This document shows, piece after piece, positions 52,762 through 62,272 of a stretch of DNA of 64,000 bases (the stretch's first letter is position 1; each line of letters starts with the position of its first letter). The stretch comes from Oscillospiraceae bacterium (GTDB lineage: Bacteria > Bacillota > Clostridia > Oscillospirales > Acutalibacteraceae), in NCBI GenBank assembly GCA_015065725.1, contig SVPV01000006.1, positions 28,103-92,102 of the forward strand, read 5' to 3'. The translations under genes were made by a program, and so were the position numbers. The notes under the pieces are model-generated. The model saw only the letters and a program-made list of their open reading frames with translations. It had not been told where the DNA came from and made no database searches.

Positions 52762-53259
52762 TTATTTGTCCTCAAATATTTTTTCTATATTTCTTTTAAA
52801 AACAGAATAAAGCAGAGTTGCCGCTGTTATGCCTGCTACAGCTTGAACTGCATTTGCAGGTATATTGGCGATAGCACCGCCAAAATCGTAAATAATCCAT
52901 TCAAAAACAAAATAACCCGCTATCATAATAACCTCGGACAGAGTACCGCTTATTATATTAGCCGTAATTTTATTTTTCTTAATACCGCGAATAAGCCCGT
53001 ATGCTACAAGTGCCATTAATCCCTTTATCAAAAAGGTAACAGGTGCGTATATTATGTAGCCTGCACTTATATCTGCCAAAGCCGAACCAACTGCGGCAGC
53101 TAAAGCACCAACAGGGCCTAAAAACCATCCCGATAAAAGCACCATACCGTCACCCAAATTTATGTAGCCGCCAATTACCGACGGTATTCTTACAAGAAAG
53201 GTAGCAACACAGGTAAGAGCGGCAAAAAGTGCCGCCAATATTAGTTTTCTGTTTTTCAT
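52762..53259 (-). CDS. ECF transporter S component
   Basis: 165 residues, five to six hydrophobic segments. VRIPSVIGGYINLGDGMVLLSGWFLGP and PVTFLIKGLMALVAYGL are typical for substrate-binding EcfS proteins. No EcfA/EcfT is nearby, so it must share a module encoded elsewhere (group II). Vitamin substrate unknown. Ribosome site GGAGGAGTATAAAG. Confidence 0.82.
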   Translation of the reverse strand: MKNRKLILAALFAALTCVATFLVRIPSVIGGYINLGDGMVLLSGWFLGPVGALAAAVGSALADISAGYIIYAPVTFLIKGLMALVAYGLIRGIKKNKITANIISGTLSEVIMIAGYFVFEWIIYDFGGAIANIPANAVQAVAGITAATLLYSVFKRNIEKIFEDK

Positions 53260-53280
53260 CTTTATACTCCTCCTCAACAA

Positions 53281-54210
53281 TCAATCAAACATACCTGTTG
53301 ATAAATAACGTTCACCCGTATCTGCCAGTAAAACAACTATTGTTTTGCCTCTGTTTTCTTTTTGTTTTGCAAGCTTTACTGCAGCAGAAAGTGCGGCACC
53401 CGAAGATATACCCACAAGCACACCCTCGACTCTGCCCATCAGCTTGCCAAAATAGTAAGCATCGTCATCAGAAACGGTTAATATTTCGTCATAAATTTTT
53501 GTGTTTAACACTTCTGGTATAAAGCCTGCACCTATACCTTGTATTTTATGGCTACCCGCCTCACCTTTAGTTAAAAAAGGTGAGGAAAGCGGCTCTACAC
53601 CAATAACCTTAATTTTCGGATTTTGTTCCTTTAAAAATTCGCCTACGCCCGTTATTGTGCCGCCTGTACCTATCGCCGACACAAAAATGTCAAACTGACC
53701 TTCGGTATCGCGGTAAATTTCGGGACCTGTAGTCATAAAATGGGCTTTTGGATTAGCAGGGTTCACAAATTGACCTGCCAAAAAGGCGTTAGGATTTTCT
53801 TTTGCTAATTCCTCTGCCTTTTCTATAGCACCCTTCATTCCCTTTTTACCGTCGGTAAGCACTAACTTAGCCCCGTACGCCTTCATAAGACGTCTACGTT
53901 CCTCCGACATAGTTTCGGGCATAACGATTATTGTTTCATAACCCTTTCTTGCCGCAACTGCCGCTAGACCTATACCTGTATTGCCCGAGGTTGGCTCAAT
54001 TATCACCGAATTTTTATTAAGCTTACCGCTTTTTTCCGCATCTTGAAGCATTGAAAGAGCAACCCTATCTTTACTGGAACCTGCAGGATTAAAACACTCA
54101 AGCTTTGCTAGTATTCGGCACTCAAGATTTAATTCTTCCTTTAAAGCATTTAACTCTAAAAGCGGTGTGTTGCCTATAAGCTCTTCAACAGATGAATAAA
54201 TTTTTGACAT
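53281..54210 (-). CDS. cysK: Cysteine synthase A (O-acetylserine sulfhydrylase)
   Basis: 309 residues, fold II PLP enzyme. PLP lysine in NPAGSSKDRVA, TSGNTGIGLA substrate loop, phosphate-binding GTGGTITG and C-terminal ADTGERYLST. Converts O-acetylserine and sulfide to cysteine. Only 29 nt after the DAHP synthase gene with no terminator, so likely part of the same transcript. Confidence 0.96.
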   Translation of the reverse strand: MSKIYSSVEELIGNTPLLELNALKEELNLECRILAKLECFNPAGSSKDRVALSMLQDAEKSGKLNKNSVIIEPTSGNTGIGLAAVAARKGYETIIVMPETMSEERRRLMKAYGAKLVLTDGKKGMKGAIEKAEELAKENPNAFLAGQFVNPANPKAHFMTTGPEIYRDTEGQFDIFVSAIGTGGTITGVGEFLKEQNPKIKVIGVEPLSSPFLTKGEAGSHKIQGIGAGFIPEVLNTKIYDEILTVSDDDAYYFGKLMGRVEGVLVGISSGAALSAAVKLAKQKENRGKTIVVLLADTGERYLSTGMFD

Positions 54211-54239
54211 AACAGTCTCCGTTCATCGAATTTTAAAAT

Positions 54240-55271
54240 TTATTTAATGGTATCGGCAATTTCTAAAATTAGTTTTTCGGTTTTCTCCCAACCAAGACAC
54301 GGGTCGGTAATTGATTTGCCGTAAACATGCTCGCCTATTTTTTGGGCACCGTCTTCAATATAGCTTTCTATCATAAGACCTTTAACCATGCCGCGAATAT
54401 CGTCGTTATGGTTACAGCTATATACAATATCCTTTGCAATTCTTATTTGCTCTAAATACTTTTTACCCGAATTTGCGTGGTTTGTATCAATAATAGCGGC
54501 AGGATTGGCAAGTCCTGACTCGGCATAACGTTCATAAAGCTTACTTAAATCCTCATAATGATAGTTAGAAACCGATTTACCCGTATAATCTGTGTATCCT
54601 CTTAAAATCGCGTGTGCATAGGGGTTACCGCTGCTCTTAACCTCCCAACCGCGAAAGATAAAGGTATGACTGTGCTGTGCGGCAGTAACCGAATTCATCA
54701 TAATAGAAATGTCGCCGCTTGTTGGATTTTTCATGCCCACAGGCACATCTATTCCGCTAGCGGTCAAGCGGTGCTGTTGATTTTCTACCGAACGTGCACC
54801 CACCGCAACATATGAAAGCAAATCGGACAAATAGCGGTAGTTTTCAGGGTAGAGCATTTCGTCTGCACAGGTAAAGCCATAATCCTTTAAAGCACTCATA
54901 TGCAAATCTCTTATAGCTATTATACCCGAAAGCATATCAGGACTGCTATCTGGGTCGGGCTGATGAAGCATTCCTTTATAACCGTCACCCGTAGTACGTG
55001 GCTTATTTGTGTATATACGCGGAACTATAATTATTTTATCGCTTACCTGTTCATTGATTTTTTTAAGTCTGCCTATATAATCAAGTACGCTTTCTCTATT
55101 ATCTGCCGAACAAGGACCGATTATTAATATAAATTTATCCGAGTCGCCCCTGAAAACCGCCTTAATTTGCTCATCGCGTTCTTTTTTTATTAATTCTAAT
55201 TGTTCTGTTAGAGGGTATTTATTTTTAATTTGCTGTGGTATAGGCAGCTTTCTTGTAAATTCCATATTCAT
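54240..55271 (-). CDS. aroF: 3-deoxy-7-phosphoheptulonate synthase, type I-alpha
   Basis: 343 residues. GPCSADNRESVLDYIGRL, KPRTTGDGYKGML and DTNHANSGKK mark the AroFGH-type DAHP synthase. It condenses PEP and erythrose-4-P, the first shikimate-pathway step. Which amino acid inhibits it cannot be read. AAAGGAG 9 nt before ATG. Confidence 0.95.
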   Translation of the reverse strand: MNMEFTRKLPIPQQIKNKYPLTEQLELIKKERDEQIKAVFRGDSDKFILIIGPCSADNRESVLDYIGRLKKINEQVSDKIIIVPRIYTNKPRTTGDGYKGMLHQPDPDSSPDMLSGIIAIRDLHMSALKDYGFTCADEMLYPENYRYLSDLLSYVAVGARSVENQQHRLTASGIDVPVGMKNPTSGDISIMMNSVTAAQHSHTFIFRGWEVKSSGNPYAHAILRGYTDYTGKSVSNYHYEDLSKLYERYAESGLANPAAIIDTNHANSGKKYLEQIRIAKDIVYSCNHNDDIRGMVKGLMIESYIEDGAQKIGEHVYGKSITDPCLGWEKTEKLILEIADTIK

Positions 55272-55292
55272 AAATATTATCTCCTTTTGATT

Positions 55293-56153
55293 TTAAGACT
55301 GTTTATCAAAAAGCTTTCGCCTTGTCGTTGACAGTCGCATCATTTCACGCATTTTATCGCTATCGTCGTTTTTTAAGGCATTGTACATACTATCAAAGCT
55401 TTGCTTAAATGCTTCCATTTCACGAAGCAGAGGCTCTTTATTAGTTAAAAATAATTCACTCCACATTTCATCATTAATTTTAGCAATTCTAGTCAAATCC
55501 CTAAACGAGTCACCCGTATATCTTACAAGGTCGGGATTGTCTTTAGTGCACATAAGCGAAACTGCTATACAGTGGGTAAGCTGTGATAAAAAAGCTATCA
55601 TTTCATCGTGATTTTCGGGTGAAAGGGTTGAAACGTAGGCAAAGCCTAAAGTCCAACCTAACTCTTCACAAAGTCCTATAGCAAAGGGTGTGTTTTTTTC
55701 GGTAGGCACAACTATATAGTTAGCACCCCAAAATATTTTATCGTCACTATTCTCTACACCGTAAACCTCGCGGCCTGCCATTGGGTGTGCCGCAATAAAT
55801 TCAGTATCTTGAGGCAAAATTTTCTGTACATCATATACAATGTTTGACTTTACACCCGTAACATCGGTTATAATAGCACCTTTTTTAATATACTTTGCAT
55901 TTTCCTTTAACCAATCTAATACTATATGCGGATAAACCGCTAATATAATAAGGTCAGCAGCTGATATCAACTCTCTGTCAGCAAAAGCACTACCCTTTTT
56001 AATCATACCTTTATCGGTAGCGTAATCAATAGATTTTTGGTCCTTTGTAATAGCCGAAACACTATAACCGCGTCTGCTTAAGGCTTTAGCATAGCTTCCG
56101 CCCATAAGACCAAGTCCTACTATAAGTATATTAGTCTTTTTATCTAAACTCAT
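55293..56153 (-). CDS. tyrA: Prephenate dehydrogenase
   Basis: 286 residues. Dinucleotide-binding LIVGLGLMGGSYAKAL, ITDVTGVKS, AAHPMAGREVYGVEN (catalytic His) and DSFRDLTRIA. Makes 4-hydroxyphenylpyruvate for tyrosine. No ACT domain is present, so little feedback is expected at protein level. Overlaps the aroA stop by 4 nt. Confidence 0.94.
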   Translation of the reverse strand: MSLDKKTNILIVGLGLMGGSYAKALSRRGYSVSAITKDQKSIDYATDKGMIKKGSAFADRELISAADLIILAVYPHIVLDWLKENAKYIKKGAIITDVTGVKSNIVYDVQKILPQDTEFIAAHPMAGREVYGVENSDDKIFWGANYIVVPTEKNTPFAIGLCEELGWTLGFAYVSTLSPENHDEMIAFLSQLTHCIAVSLMCTKDNPDLVRYTGDSFRDLTRIAKINDEMWSELFLTNKEPLLREMEAFKQSFDSMYNALKNDDSDKMREMMRLSTTRRKLFDKQS

Positions 56154-57355
56154 ATTTCATTTACCTCTATTCCAAGTGATGAAAGCAGTGAGAAAAACTG
56201 TGGCAGACTTTTAGCAACCGCCTCGGCACCCATTATTTTTCCACCCGTTATGGTACAAAGTACCGAGAGTGCCATAACTATGCGGTGGTCGTTGTGTCCG
56301 TCTAAAAGTACAGTCGGTTTTTTAAGGGTTGCTTTGCCGATTTCTACAGTATTCTTACCTGCCTTTACGGGTATTGAGAATTTAGAAAGCTCGTCTGCCA
56401 TAGCGGATACCCTATCGCTTTCCTTAATTCTAAGTCTTTCGGTGCCGCTAAACACAGCACCGCCCTTTGCGGCAGCAAGAGCAAAAAGTATTGGACCTAA
56501 ATCGGGACAATCGGTTAAATCTATTACTGAATTTTTATTTTCTATAGCTTTAAAGTAATCTTTATATACCCTATCCCCTTGAATACTCTGAGGGTCTAGT
56601 CCCTTTACCAAAACATTGCCGCCAAAAACATTCAAGGCGTCAAAAAATGCTGCGTTTGAATAGTCACCCTCAACTGTTATGTTCTGTGAAAAATAACTTT
56701 GACTGCCATGCACTTTAAAGGATTTAGCATCAAGCCTTGTAACCCTAACGCCAAAGTCCCCCAAGGCTTTAAGGGTTAAACCTACGTAAGAAGCACTTTC
56801 AAATTTGCCCTCGATTTTTATAATGCTATCATTTTTAAGTGTTGATAAGGCAAATAAAAGCCCGCTTATAAACTGACTTGAAATATCGCCCTTAACCTCG
56901 TAAAGACCGCTTTTAAGCACACCGCAAACCATAACGGCATTATCCTTTTGTAAGAATTTTATACCTTGTGCTTTAGCAATATCCTCATAAACCGAAAGCG
57001 AACGCTCAAACAGCCTTTTTGTACCCTTAAGCACTATCGGCTCGCCGCGAAGTAAACATAACGGCAACAAAAACCTTAATGTACTACCGCTCTCACCACA
57101 CAAAAGCGGCTCGTCAACCTTTTTTTTGCTATCTAAAAGACCGCCTATTGTGACGCTGTTTCCCTCTATTTTGACATTTGCACCCAGAGTTTTTAAGCAA
57201 CCTATTGTAGCCTTAATATCCTCAGAAAAATCAAGACCTTTTATGGTACTTTGCTTTGACAACGCACCGCAAATAAGGCTTCTATGTGCCATACTTTTAG
57301 ATGCGGGTGCCATAATCTGTCCGTTTGCCTTTCCTTTTTTTATTTCTACCGTCAT
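56150..57355 (-). CDS. aroA: EPSP synthase (3-phosphoshikimate 1-carboxyvinyltransferase)
   Basis: 401 residues, a little short for the family. PASKSMAHRSLICGAL, CGESGSTLRFLLPL, RIKESDRVSAMADEL and DGHNDHRIVMAL carry the S3P/PEP-binding residues. The GESGSTLR loop differs from the GNAGTxMR of glyphosate-sensitive enzymes, placing it in the more divergent class. Overlaps aroQ by 4 nt. Confidence 0.95.
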   Translation of the reverse strand: MTVEIKKGKANGQIMAPASKSMAHRSLICGALSKQSTIKGLDFSEDIKATIGCLKTLGANVKIEGNSVTIGGLLDSKKKVDEPLLCGESGSTLRFLLPLCLLRGEPIVLKGTKRLFERSLSVYEDIAKAQGIKFLQKDNAVMVCGVLKSGLYEVKGDISSQFISGLLFALSTLKNDSIIKIEGKFESASYVGLTLKALGDFGVRVTRLDAKSFKVHGSQSYFSQNITVEGDYSNAAFFDALNVFGGNVLVKGLDPQSIQGDRVYKDYFKAIENKNSVIDLTDCPDLGPILFALAAAKGGAVFSGTERLRIKESDRVSAMADELSKFSIPVKAGKNTVEIGKATLKKPTVLLDGHNDHRIVMALSVLCTITGGKIMGAEAVAKSLPQFFSLLSSLGIEVNEI

Positions 57356-57789
57356 TGGTTTAAAATCTCACCCTTTAAAAAATCCATTGCCTCTAAATAA
57401 CCGTCTATGCCGTGGCCTGTTATTGTAAGCTCTACAGTCAAACGGACATAGCTTATCTGTCTAAAATCTTCACGTGCAGAAACATCCGAAATATGTACTT
57501 CCACACAAGGCTTGCCCACCGCCTTTACAGCATCTAAAATTGCTACGCTTGTGTGGGTGTATGCGGCAGGATTTATAACTATACCGTCAAAATCGTAATA
57601 AGCCTGTTGAATTTTATCAACCAAATCTCCCTCGTGGTTGGACTGATAAATTTCTACCTCTATGCCTATTTCTTTAGCATGTGCCTCTATTTTTTCGCAG
57701 AGGGTAGCATAGGTTTCTCTGCCGTAAATATCAGGCTCACGAATTCCAAGCATATTAAGATTTGGTCCGTTGAGTATTAATAGTCGCAT
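57352..57789 (-). CDS. aroQ: 3-dehydroquinate dehydratase, type II
   Basis: 145 residues. NGPNLNMLGIREPDIYG carries the catalytic Tyr/Arg region; NPAAYTHTSVAI and EVHISDVSAREDFR complete the site. Dehydrates dehydroquinate. Overlaps the aroE-K fusion by 13 nt. Confidence 0.97.
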   Translation of the reverse strand: MRLLILNGPNLNMLGIREPDIYGRETYATLCEKIEAHAKEIGIEVEIYQSNHEGDLVDKIQQAYYDFDGIVINPAAYTHTSVAILDAVKAVGKPCVEVHISDVSAREDFRQISYVRLTVELTITGHGIDGYLEAMDFLKGEILNQ

Positions 57790-59024
57790 TTTAAAAAATC
57801 TTCCTTTATTGCCTTTATGTTTTCTTCTATATCAAAGTCGCATTTAACAATAACGTCTGCGGCCTTACGGTATAGGTCATAACGCTCATCATATAGCTTT
57901 TTTAGTTTTTCAATATCGTTTGAAAGCGGACGGTCATCAGTTACTAAAAGGTCGTTTATAGGTCGGTCAAGAAAATAAATTTTTCCGTTTTGCCGTAACC
58001 GCTCTATATTTTTCGGATTAAGTATTACTCCGCCGCCTGTGGCTATGACAGTATTAGAGTTTTTCGCCGCCTCTAATACAGCTTTAGACTCAAGGCTTCT
58101 AAAATGCTGCTCACCGTTACTCTGGAAAATTTCGGGAATAGACCTTTTTTCCATATCGACCACAAGTGTATCGGTATCGATAAAATTCATCCCGAGCTTC
58201 TCCGCTAAAGCAGAGCCTATTGTACTTTTGCCGCTGGATGGCATACCTACTAGAACAATATTCTTTTTTGAAAGCAGAATTTCTTTATAAACCTCGTCGA
58301 TTTTTTCTGTAGGTATTTTACTGTCAGTAAATTTTTCTGCCGCAAAAACCGCTTGGGCTACTAACATATAAAGTCCGCCTGTTGCCTTTATACCCTGCGA
58401 TTTCGCATCAAGAACAAGCCTTGTACAAAGCGGATTATAAACCGCATCAACCACGCCCGAAAGCTTTTTAAAATTGGATATATTTACTGCGGCACCGTCA
58501 ATATTCGGATACATACCCACAGGGGTGGTATTAATTATTACATCGGCATCATTATGTGTTTCTTTAGCATCCTCATAGGTGATAAATCCGTCTTTTGCTT
58601 CCCTTGAAACTCTTAAAATCACACCGGCACCAAGACTCTCACATACAGCTTTTGCTGTTTTGGAAGTACCTCCGCTGCCCAGTATCAGCACCTTTTTTTG
58701 AGCTAGCTCAATTCCGTTTTTAAGAATCAAGGCACTCAAACCCGAAAAATCGGTATTGTATCCGTAAAGCTTGCCATTTTTATTAACTATAGTGTTTACA
58801 GCACCTATTTTTTCTGCCATATCATCAATATAATCAAGATAGGGTATAACGTCTGTTTTATAAGGTATTGTAACATTTATAGCCTTAAAATCATGCTTTT
58901 TCATAAAGCTGTCAAGGTCTTGCCTTTCTATTTCGCAAATTTCATAATTATACGAAAACAGCTTTGCATGAATTTCCTTTGAAAAGCTATGCTTTAGCTT
59001 TTCACCTATACAACCGTATTCCAT
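57777..59024 (-). CDS. aroE-aroK: Fused shikimate dehydrogenase-shikimate kinase
   Basis: 415 residues in one frame. Residues 1-250 are AroE: KHSFSKEIHAKLF, INVTIPYKTDV (catalytic Lys), YNTDFSGL, ILGSGGTSKTA, NTTPVGMYP. Residues about 255-415 are AroK: VLVGMPSSGKSTIG (Walker A), FIDTDTLVV, ATGGGVI, and RPL lid. The fusion joins two consecutive steps, dehydroshikimate to shikimate to shikimate-3-P. Overlaps aroC stop/start at 59024. Confidence 0.95.
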   Translation of the reverse strand: MEYGCIGEKLKHSFSKEIHAKLFSYNYEICEIERQDLDSFMKKHDFKAINVTIPYKTDVIPYLDYIDDMAEKIGAVNTIVNKNGKLYGYNTDFSGLSALILKNGIELAQKKVLILGSGGTSKTAKAVCESLGAGVILRVSREAKDGFITYEDAKETHNDADVIINTTPVGMYPNIDGAAVNISNFKKLSGVVDAVYNPLCTRLVLDAKSQGIKATGGLYMLVAQAVFAAEKFTDSKIPTEKIDEVYKEILLSKKNIVLVGMPSSGKSTIGSALAEKLGMNFIDTDTLVVDMEKRSIPEIFQSNGEQHFRSLESKAVLEAAKNSNTVIATGGGVILNPKNIERLRQNGKIYFLDRPINDLLVTDDRPLSNDIEKLKKLYDERYDLYRKAADVIVKCDFDIEENIKAIKEDFLKCDY

Positions 59025-60109
59025 TATTTTACCAACCAGTCCGTTCCGTAGCGTGTAACAAGCAGGTCAGCCAGTACTATTGCCGTAACCGAATCAACAA
59101 CAATTCTTGCACGGTGAACTATAGCGGGGTCGTGGCGACCTTTAGCCTTAAATTTCACATTTTCCATTGTCTTAAGATTTACGCTGTCCTGCTCTATTAA
59201 AATTGTAGGAGTAGGCTTTATTGCAGTACGGAATATAATTGGCATACCGTTTGTAATGCCACCGTTTATACCGCCGCTATAGTTGGTTTTTGTGACAACT
59301 TTTCCGTTTTCTACAATAAAGGCATCGTTAGCCTCACTGCCATACATATCAGCAACAGAAAAGCCGCCGCCAAACTCAATACCCTTTACGGCAGGAACCG
59401 AGAATATAGCCTTTGAGAGCATACCCTCAACGGTATCGAACCACGGCTCCCCCACGCCTACAGGCATACCTAAAACTGCCGTTTCAAGCACACCGCCAAC
59501 GCTGTCACCCTTTTCCTTTGCCTCTATAATTTTTGCTTTCATTTTTTCGCCTATAGCATCATCTAAAACGGCAAATTCCTTTTTATTTAAAGCATTTAAC
59601 TCGCTAGCATAATCCGAAAACCTTATATCATCAATGCCGCCTAGTCTGCTTATATGTGTACCAATTAAGATACCCTTATCATTTAAAGCAGAGCTAATTA
59701 TAGCTCCTGCCGCCACCAATGCTGCGGTTATTCTGCCGCTAAAGTGACCGCCGCCTCTATAATCCTCGAAGCCGTTATATTTTACATTTGCAGTATAATC
59801 GGCATGGGACGGACGCGGTATCTCCGACTCGTAATCTTTAGAGCGTGTATCGCTGTTTTCTATTACTATACATAAAGGTGTACCTGTTGTTTTACCGCCG
59901 AAAGCACCGCTTAATATACGAAATTCGTCCGCTTCACACCTTGCGGTAGAAATTTTACCTGCAGGTCGGCGAAGTGCAAGTGCGTTGCGAATATTTTCTT
60001 CATTTATGTCAATACCCGCAGCCAATCCGTCAATAACCGCTCCGATAGCCTCACCGTGACTCTCGCCAAATAAGGTTACCGAAAGGTTATTTCCTATTGT
60101 GTTTTTCAT
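59024..60109 (-). CDS. aroC: Chorismate synthase
   Basis: 361 residues. GESHGEAIGAVIDG, the RGGGHFSGRITAALVAAG signature and GRHDPAIVHRA are typical; reduced FMN-dependent. ATG at 60109 has AAAGGAGG upstream; a short upstream in-frame start would fall in the repeat-derived spacer. Confidence 0.96.
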   Translation of the reverse strand: MKNTIGNNLSVTLFGESHGEAIGAVIDGLAAGIDINEENIRNALALRRPAGKISTARCEADEFRILSGAFGGKTTGTPLCIVIENSDTRSKDYESEIPRPSHADYTANVKYNGFEDYRGGGHFSGRITAALVAAGAIISSALNDKGILIGTHISRLGGIDDIRFSDYASELNALNKKEFAVLDDAIGEKMKAKIIEAKEKGDSVGGVLETAVLGMPVGVGEPWFDTVEGMLSKAIFSVPAVKGIEFGGGFSVADMYGSEANDAFIVENGKVVTKTNYSGGINGGITNGMPIIFRTAIKPTPTILIEQDSVNLKTMENVKFKAKGRHDPAIVHRARIVVDSVTAIVLADLLVTRYGTDWLVK

Positions 60110-60127
60110 AAAAACGCCTCCTTTAGA

Positions 60128-60183
60128 CAAAAGATGCCTTATAACCGCCCTTTTAGGCTGGTTCGGGTTTGAATGCTTTGGCT
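60128..60183. repeat. Half copy of the 16.35-kb inverted-repeat element
   Basis: 56 bp matching 16351-16406 in reverse complement with two mismatches. It holds the last nine codons and stop of aroB (AKAFKPEPA) plus the spacer before aroC. The right-hand half of the element is absent. Confidence 0.75.
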
Positions 60184-61175
60184 ATAGTTTCTATCATTTC
60201 TTCATACGGTACGGTTTTAAGGGAAAACTCGCCTACAGTATCAACAAAAACCACCGTTATATTATCGCCCGACATTTTTTTATCGTGGCGGATAGCCTCT
60301 AGCAAAACCGACAAATCACAGTCGGCACTTGTAGGCAGATTAAGTTTTTTAAGCACTGCCGAAAGTCTTACTCTGACAGACGGTGAACACATAGGAAGCA
60401 TACCTATTGCAACACATTCGCCGTGATAAAGATTTTCCATTGCATTTTCGCTTTCAATAGCGTGTGCTATCGTGTGGCCGAAATTAAGGATTTTTCTAAG
60501 TCCTGCTTCCTTTTCGTCCTCTTCAACCACCCTTTTCTTGATAAGAAGTGATTTTTCAATTATTAAATCTATATTTTCGTAAATATCGTCATTTTCAAAA
60601 AGTCGGAAAAGCTCGCTATCGCTTGTAAGCGACATTTTAACAGATTCCGAAAGTCCGTTACTAATTTGTCTGTCAGGCAAGGTTTTTAAGGTTTCGCTAT
60701 CAATAATCACACATTTTGGCGGATAAAACGCACCAACTATATTTTTATAACCGCCGAAATCAATAGCCGTTTTACCGCCAATTGAGGAATCAACCTGTGA
60801 AAGCAGGGTTGTAGGTATATTATAAAAATCAATACCCCTCATATAACATGCCGCCGTAAAGCCTGCAAGGTCGCCGACCACACCGCCGCCTACCGCAACA
60901 ACACAGTCACTGCGGGTAAAACCGTACTTGGTAAGGGTTTCTAAAAGCAATTTAAAATTATCCATATTTTTTGAGGCTTCACCCTCTTGGACGGTGACTA
61001 TATAAGGATTCTTTGACACTTTTGCCACAGTTTCGGCATAAACCTTTGGAACACCGCTATCGGTAACTATAAGCACTCGGCGTTCGAGATTTAAAAGCTC
61101 GTGAGCTTTATTTAACGCCCCTCGTTCAAGGTAGATTTTATAACTACCAGTAGAGGTCTTAACCGTTAATTCCAT
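60153..61175 (-). CDS. aroB: 3-dehydroquinate synthase
   Basis: 340 residues, slightly shorter than the usual ~360. VAVGGGVVGDLAGFTAACYMRG is the NAD loop in parts; TLLSQVDSSIGGKTAIDF and the zinc ligands in RKILNFGHTIAHAIE and YHGECVAIGM are intact. Cyclises DAHP to dehydroquinate. The final AKAFKPEPA is encoded by the repeat half copy, so the native C-terminus was probably replaced. Confidence 0.95.
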   Translation of the reverse strand: MELTVKTSTGSYKIYLERGALNKAHELLNLERRVLIVTDSGVPKVYAETVAKVSKNPYIVTVQEGEASKNMDNFKLLLETLTKYGFTRSDCVVAVGGGVVGDLAGFTAACYMRGIDFYNIPTTLLSQVDSSIGGKTAIDFGGYKNIVGAFYPPKCVIIDSETLKTLPDRQISNGLSESVKMSLTSDSELFRLFENDDIYENIDLIIEKSLLIKKRVVEEDEKEAGLRKILNFGHTIAHAIESENAMENLYHGECVAIGMLPMCSPSVRVRLSAVLKKLNLPTSADCDLSVLLEAIRHDKKMSGDNITVVFVDTVGEFSLKTVPYEEMIETIAKAFKPEPA

Positions 61176-61183
61176 TATATCAC

Positions 61184-62272
61184 CTACAATAAAATTTCTT
61201 TTTCAAAGTTGCCGATAATTTTAACCGTACTACAATGCTTTGATAGCTCATCAATCATAGTCTTGCCCTCGGGTGAATTTATATTGCCCTCACCCTCGGC
61301 ATAAAAATAATAATCCCAAATAAGCTCTTTGGTCGGTCGGCTTTTAAGTGCCTTTAGGTTAAATCCGTATTTTCCTATAACCGAAATTGCTTTACCTAAA
61401 GCACCTGCCTCGTTATTAACGGTAAACAACATTATAAAATGAGCATCGTTAAGGCTTGAAGCCTTTTGTGTCCTTGAAAATACCGCAAAGCGAGTTGTGT
61501 TATTGTTGCTTTCGTTTATATGCGATTCAAGTTTTTTAAGACCGTATTGCTCGGCTGCCTCGTCGCTTGCAATAGCCGCAATGTCGCGTCTTCCCGAATT
61601 TGCCACAAGCTCTGCCGCAACTGCGGTGTTAACCGTTTCTATAGTTTTAAATCCGTGCTTTTTAATGTATTCAGCACACTGACCGAGTGCTTGCGGATGG
61701 CTTACAACCTCACGAATTTCGTCTATAGTTGTACCTTCAACGGCAAGTAAATTTTGCACTACCGAGATATCGTAAATTCCGTTAATGTAAAGTGAGCCGA
61801 AAAAGCTTAAATCCATAACCTGACCAACGTCACCGTTGTGGCTGTTCTCAATAGGTAAAACCACACAGTCACACTCGCCGTCAACTACAGCTTTATACGC
61901 CGATTTAAAATCTCCGTAAGGCACCGTTGTAGCATCAGGGAAAATGCGTGCGGCTGCAATGTTTGCAAAAGCACCCTTTACGCCGCTGTAAGCAACCCTC
62001 ATACCCTCAAGTAAACGATGCTGATAATTTTTTGAAAGCTCAATGTTATTACGTAAAAAGTTTATATAGTAAGATCGAAATTCTTCATTTTTAACTAGTG
62101 CAGAATTACGTGCTATAACCTCTTCTTCGCGTGCAGTATCGGTTATAGGCATTCCGTTTTTCTGTTTATAACAAGCTACAGCCTTTGAAGCCTCCATACG
62201 CTGCTCAAAAAGCTCTGCCATGCGGCTGTCAACCTCGTTAATAATTTCCCTTGCCTTACTTAAATCCATCAT
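61184..62272 (-). CDS. pheA: Bifunctional chorismate mutase/prephenate dehydratase
   Basis: 362 residues. AroQ-type mutase (1-90: SKAREIINEVDSRMAELFEQR), dehydratase (92-275: VAYSGVKGAFANIAA, HPQALGQCAEY, NNTTRFAVF), and an ACT domain (280-355) for phenylalanine inhibition. It supplies both prephenate for TyrA and phenylpyruvate. ATG at 62272 shares TAATG with the upstream stop; ATG at 62269 is equally possible. Confidence 0.96.
   Translation of the reverse strand: MMDLSKAREIINEVDSRMAELFEQRMEASKAVACYKQKNGMPITDTAREEEVIARNSALVKNEEFRSYYINFLRNNIELSKNYQHRLLEGMRVAYSGVKGAFANIAAARIFPDATTVPYGDFKSAYKAVVDGECDCVVLPIENSHNGDVGQVMDLSFFGSLYINGIYDISVVQNLLAVEGTTIDEIREVVSHPQALGQCAEYIKKHGFKTIETVNTAVAAELVANSGRRDIAAIASDEAAEQYGLKKLESHINESNNNTTRFAVFSRTQKASSLNDAHFIMLFTVNNEAGALGKAISVIGKYGFNLKALKSRPTKELIWDYYFYAEGEGNINSPEGKTMIDELSKHCSTVKIIGNFEKEILL

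Noticed and set aside
60099..60302. Plus-strand frame with a GWFGFECFG stretch
   Set aside because: Antisense to aroB and derived from the repeat half copy; no ribosome site.
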